Shown: positions 60,117 through 64,000 of the stretch, in pieces
Position numbering within the stretch: position 1 is the stretch's first letter
Layout of the letters: each line of letters begins with the position of its first letter
Assembly: GCA_945910005.1 (NCBI GenBank)
Contig: OX246740.1
Span: 2,976,736 to 3,040,735, forward strand
DNA from: Isoperla grammatica
Lineage: Eukaryota > Arthropoda > Insecta > Plecoptera > Perlodidae
Reading direction: 5' to 3'
Length of the DNA stretch: 64,000 bases
Made by a program: the position numbers and the translations under genes
Notes under the pieces: model-generated
Told to the model about the DNA's origin: nothing
Database searches by the model: none
Seen by the model: the letters and a program-made list of their open reading frames with translations, nothing else

Positions 60117-60686
60117 TATAGCCCATATCACACTACAAATGGAATCGTAGACTGGAGTCGCCGATTGCAATCGGAATCAACAATTCTCCAATCACACTTG
60201 ACCAGCTAAAACTCCTAAAATCATGCAACTAGGTAATAAATTCAATAATAATAAGTAATAATTGACAAGCCGTAGGTTGGAATTCATAGTCGGCCCCTAC
60301 ACCTAGGGGCGCCCATTGTTACCAAGGTAACAGTTGTTTCCATGTTATTTCCCATAAACAAAACAAATCCATAGCAACAATGGGTGCCCCTAGGGGTAGG
60401 GGCCGACTATGAATTCCAACCTAATATATAATAAAATTTATTGGTTCTTTGTTTCCATTAAAGTAGTTTTGCTTGAGGTTATGTTGTGACAGTGCTCACC
60501 GTTCTCGTTTCTGATTGGTTCACGTGACTGGAATCTACGATTCCCAATCTTATTTTAGATCTCAGTCTATAAAAAGATTGCAATCGTAGACTGGCCGAAC
60601 TGAGCTACTGCGCATGCGCCGCCAATCGTAAGCTCGAATCTACGATTGCAATTGTCAGTTCGGAACCTAATGTGATATGGCCTTAT
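60117..60686. mobile_element. MITE, about 570 bp, host to a nested MITE
   Basis: ATAGCCCATATCACAC at the left is mirrored by AATGTGATATGGCCTTAT at the right. Inside, CGTAGACTGG, CGATTGCAATCG and ATCTACGATT motifs repeat in both orientations. The element is interrupted at 60273-60423. Confidence 0.75.
60273..60423. mobile_element. palindromic MITE, 151 bp, nested
   Basis: TAGGTTGGAATTCATAGTCG with CTAGGGGCGCCCATTGTT is mirrored by AACAATGGGTGCCCCTAG and CGACTATGAATTCCAACCTA. The arms are almost perfect for about 45 bp. TA is at both margins, suggesting a TA target. Confidence 0.85.
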
Positions 60687-61755
60687 CCTGCGTAACCTCC
60701 GATTTCTGCTTGTCTACAATTGTTTTAAAATTTACACAAAGTTTACCAAAATATTATTATGTAATTGCCGAAACAAATGGAAATAATGCTCGTTATAACT
60801 CCTTCATCGTTCCAATAAACTTATACGTTTTTAATTCAATTTCTTATGTAATTTTGAACGTTGTGTTGAACAACACATTGCAAAAGTTAAGTACGACATT
60901 TGAAAACAGAAATATTTATTGTAAAAAAAAATCATTTGGAAGAACAGACATCGGGTGTTCAGCAGGGTAGATATAGCCTGATTTCATTTTTCGCAGAAAT
61001 TGCGATATTTATATTTATTCATTGATTAAATCGTTCATTCGTTCATAACATTTTATTGTATTTATTTTTATTTAACTTTAATTAATCATTTACTTATTTG
61101 TATATTTTATTTAGTTTTTACTTATTGAATAAAAATATATTGATGTATCTTTATATGTATATATAAAAAAAACATCAATTTTTTGGTTACCATGTTATAT
61201 ATATAAAGTCACTCTTTGTGTTTGGAGCTGTGCTCTTTCTTGCCATCCCTTATCATTATCGTATGAACGTGAATACTTAATTAATAAATAAATAACTATT
61301 ATTTATTTATGACCAACCCTTGAATGCAACTATAGTTGGTGTAGTAATGCATACATGGGTCAATGTTCTCATTAACCTGTCCAGTGCAGCAACAGCAGCC
61401 GCAGCATGACTTGTATACGTATATACCTAATTGGGTTCCCGTCACATAGATCACAAACACAGATAAACACATTACATACAAGTTTATCACTTAACTAGAA
61501 ATATCCCCGTTTACATGAATTGATTTAATTAGATAAATGATCAAACCGAGCCGCATTGTTAGCCTTGGTCGCATATACGTTCTCCACTGGCACGAGTTAT
61601 CAATCATGCATCAACCAATGAAGCGCAATACAGTCAAGTTACCGCTATGTATCGAGCAATATGTTGTCGTCACACCAGATGGGCGATGGCACCTGCTTGT
61701 TGTTCGGTCTGCCTTGGAATGTGCAGTGACAACGCATGCCAACGGGCGCACATGG
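60687..61755. other. gene-free stretch
   Basis: AT-rich DNA. 61640-61740 shares blocks with 22430-22500 (a repeat of unknown type). Frames at 60677-60970 and 61537-61827 are not supported. Confidence 0.45.
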
Positions 61756-62132
61756 TATAGGGTGTATTCACGTACGGTATTGCGCATGGTGGCCACATTG
61801 GAGGCCACAATGGCATGTGATTGGTAGTTCATTGTTACTATGTTTCAGCTGACGTTTGATGCAAATTCAACTGCTCTCTAACTTTGGTTTGCTATTATTA
61901 CTTAATATCAACATAAACAAACTATTTTGTCTCGATTACTCTTTAAATCGTTTACAAAAGCATACAATAATCATTTTCGTACACTTTATCGGGGGATATA
62001 CGTGTTCAAACTTGTCATATTTACCCGTAAACAATATTATTCGTTTTCTATTTACAGCTAAATGAAACTTGAAATAGTACTATAGGTGGCCTCCAATATG
62101 GCCGATGTGACGTCACGTGAATACTCCCTATA
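61756..62132. mobile_element. TATAGGGTGTATTCACG MITE, intact copy
   Basis: TATAGGGTGTATTCACGT at the left is mirrored by ACGTGAATACTCCCTATA at the right. Facing GGTGGCCACATTGGAGGCC and GGCCTCCAATATGGCC blocks extend the TIRs. Partial copies lie at 21822, 22255 and 29405. The interior is non-coding. Confidence 0.85.
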
Positions 62133-62286
62133 CTTGTCCCGAAACAACTTTACAGATGGTTTCGTCATAGGCGAGTGATTCGTTGTGGTTCTTAGCCTAT
62201 CAGCTAGCCCCAATCTTAAATACCGATCGCTGATTGGCCACGAATTACTTGACGAACGCATCGATGCAGTTTCTGGACAAGTATAA
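62128..62286. mobile_element. palindromic MITE abutting the previous one
   Basis: TATACTTGTCCCGAAACAAC and GGTTTCGTCATAG on the left are mirrored by ACGAACGCATCGATGCAG and CTGGACAAGTATA on the right. It shares the TATA at 62128-62132 with the right end of the neighbouring MITE. Confidence 0.7.
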
Positions 62287-62331
62287 CATCACTACACTAT
62301 AGATACGCTCGGTCTACGGTCTGTCTGATAT

Positions 62332-62421
62332 GTTGATAAGCGAGCACGTCCGTGTCCACGAACATTCTGCTCAAAAGTTCTGAAAGTTATCGCTTTTGTT
62401 CAATGTAAGAATGTACATAGC
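62332..62421. repeat. dispersed repeat R3, unexpanded copy
   Basis: TGATAAGCGAGCACGTCC to CAATGTAAGAATGTACATAG is the complement of 4067-4190 but contains only about two GTCCAC-type units. Confidence 0.7.
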
Positions 62422-64000
62422 AATAACATTACTTGTTCTTTGATTACGACGTACTCGACAGCTGTGGGCGGAATGCACAGTATGTGATTTTGTTTATGGT
62501 TGGTATGGAGTTTGTTCTTATAGAAAATAGCATGTAAAAAAGAAATCCATAGCAACAATGACTGTGCATATAGCCCTAATAAGTCTTACGTCTTCCAAGT
62601 GATGGATGGAGATGCTGATAGCGATATGCAACTAGATTTAGGTTGGTACTTGGCACATCATAATCTATGACGACAGCAACTTGCAACACACGTCGAGGCA
62701 ACTATACATGTCTTGGGGCTGAACCCCCCCCCCCTCTCCCTCGCAAACACGGCGATAAGTGTTGTTCAAAAGAAGGGATTCGTGTATAATTTGATAATAA
62801 CGATCATAATTATAATATGCTTACTTTGAAGCCAAAATTTATAATGTCTGTTGATAAAGTTTGTCAATCGGAAGCATATTAGACATTATTATATGGTTCA
62901 CGTGTTGAAAGGAAGTTCTATTGATCTTGGCTGATAACATGGACAAGCTCATGTTGCAATATTGCATTTATAAGCGTTGCCTCAAGCTCGTAACCGTAAA
63001 CTATATAAAATAATGTATTCGTTGATTAAGAGCTATATAAACGCAAGGCAACGTACAATTGCAAGCATGAGTTCGTTAAATAGCACAAGTGCCTTGAGAT
63101 CGATATATTATGTAGATCCCATGTAAAATGTCACAATCGTTACACTTAAATATAATTAATTCACATTTTTCAGACACAAATATCGATTTATTGATGTAAA
63201 CACTCATAATGTGACTTATAGAACCTTCACATTTTCATTTTAATATTTTTAATCAGAAGAATAAACATGAATATAATTAGTTTTCAAAGAATATATAAAT
63301 AGGTCGTGTCATGAATACACGCCAAGTGTTAAAGTCTGTCTGCGTGTAAAATATTGCCACCCTTGTATTTTTATGCATTATAAGCAGTGGCCGGTTTCCA
63401 TGTCTCTTGCCGCGCGGCAAGATGATTCGCGGGGGAACTTGGATATAAAAGTGAAATAACGAGTATTCCCGCTTGATAAATGTTACATAATGTAATATTA
63501 TGACTGATAGGGATGTTTGTATTATTGAAAACATATTCGTGACCAGGTTGCCAGAATAATTGATGACATTATGAAAAACTGCACACTTAACTTATCTGAA
63601 ACCATTTCGTGACCAGTTTACAATAAATTAGCGGTATCGTTATGTATAGAACTCACAGCCTTACCGGTTTAGTGACGATACTAATCTAGCGAGAATGCTG
63701 CAAGAATTTAGTAATGATGAACAAATAAATTACCAAATATCCTGATGGGGGCTGGGGGGAAGGGGGGCTCGTCCCCTGACTGAGACAAAGTCCTTACATA
63801 TTCGTTGTGTGGATATTATTACGGGCTACGGCAGCCCCCACAGCACAGCTTTGTCCATGGACATCCCTTCGCCGTCGCGTCGGGACATCGGGACGTCCTA
63901 TGGAAGTTGAGATTTTTCCATTTCAAGTTTCTGCCCAGTCCTTAGTTCAGTGAATAGTGGTCCCGTCAGACGTCTCGTGCGGGTCCCGTAAGACGTACTA
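62422..64000. other. gene-free end of the window
   Basis: 62515-62570 is an inverted R2 piece and 62600-62710 matches the repeat at 22540-22670. A C11 run lies at 62724-62734. From 63745 to the end the sequence is more GC-rich, with a repeated GGTCCCGT.AGACGT motif (63959 and 63982), perhaps the edge of an element that continues beyond the window. Confidence 0.4.

Overview
NATURE OF THE WINDOW. This is AT-rich nuclear DNA of an animal, most likely an invertebrate and plausibly an arthropod with a large, repeat-swollen genome. The reasons are: no bacterial-style gene packing, one plausible small exon with splice signals, tRNA-headed SINEs, relics of Jockey/CR1-like LINEs, and many short inverted-repeat DNA transposons. 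The species cannot be named from the sequence. No complete protein-coding gene is visible. The window is best read as intergenic or intronic DNA that has absorbed repeated rounds of transposition. LAYOUT. 1-13 kb: an (AAT)n tract, two tRNA-derived SINEs, a 147-bp Harbinger-type MITE, a LINE 3' relic, a dispersed repeat carrying an expanded hexanucleotide tract, several TIR elements (5659, 6744, 7648, 8870, 12255) and a broken LINE reverse transcriptase near 10.1 kb that keeps its YADD motif. 13-25 kb: an inverted repeat pair, two tandem arrays (41-bp and about 53-bp units), a second copy of the GC-rich GTCCGCG MITE and SINE-like sequences. 25-38 kb: a 725-bp Harbinger MITE flanked by TAA, three hAT elements each bounded by a perfect 8-bp target duplication (28320-29207, 30162-31507, 36978-37418), and a 314-bp (GACA)n tract. 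The second hAT still holds the start of a transposase-like frame. 38-48 kb: more MITEs, including a GTCCGCG MITE split by a 1.6-kb foldback element (43154-44776), a 35-bp tandem array and a nearly perfect 673-bp foldback hairpin (47766-48438). 48.7-51.6 kb: a 2.9-kb element with roughly 380-bp terminal inverted repeats. Inside it are relics resembling a large uncharacterised invertebrate protein family (SDRYxAG..S, VNVDES and IDP.xLFQRF motifs on the minus strand; an IRC..CKTDC tail on the plus strand). This is the most interesting object in the window. 52-64 kb: a fourth hAT with a perfect 8-bp duplication (52852-53438), a TAA-flanked MITE, four copies or pieces of a dispersed repeat (R1), a candidate 153-nt exon at 56942-57094, two minus-strand SINEs, a MITE nested in a MITE (60117-60686) and two abutting MITEs at 62.1 kb. 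HOW THE PARTS RELATE. The pieces are not an operon or pathway. They are a layered record of insertions, mostly by non-autonomous elements that would need transposases encoded elsewhere in the genome. Homopolymer G/C runs of 10-23 bases are strikingly common. All assignments come from reading the sequence by eye; no database search was run.
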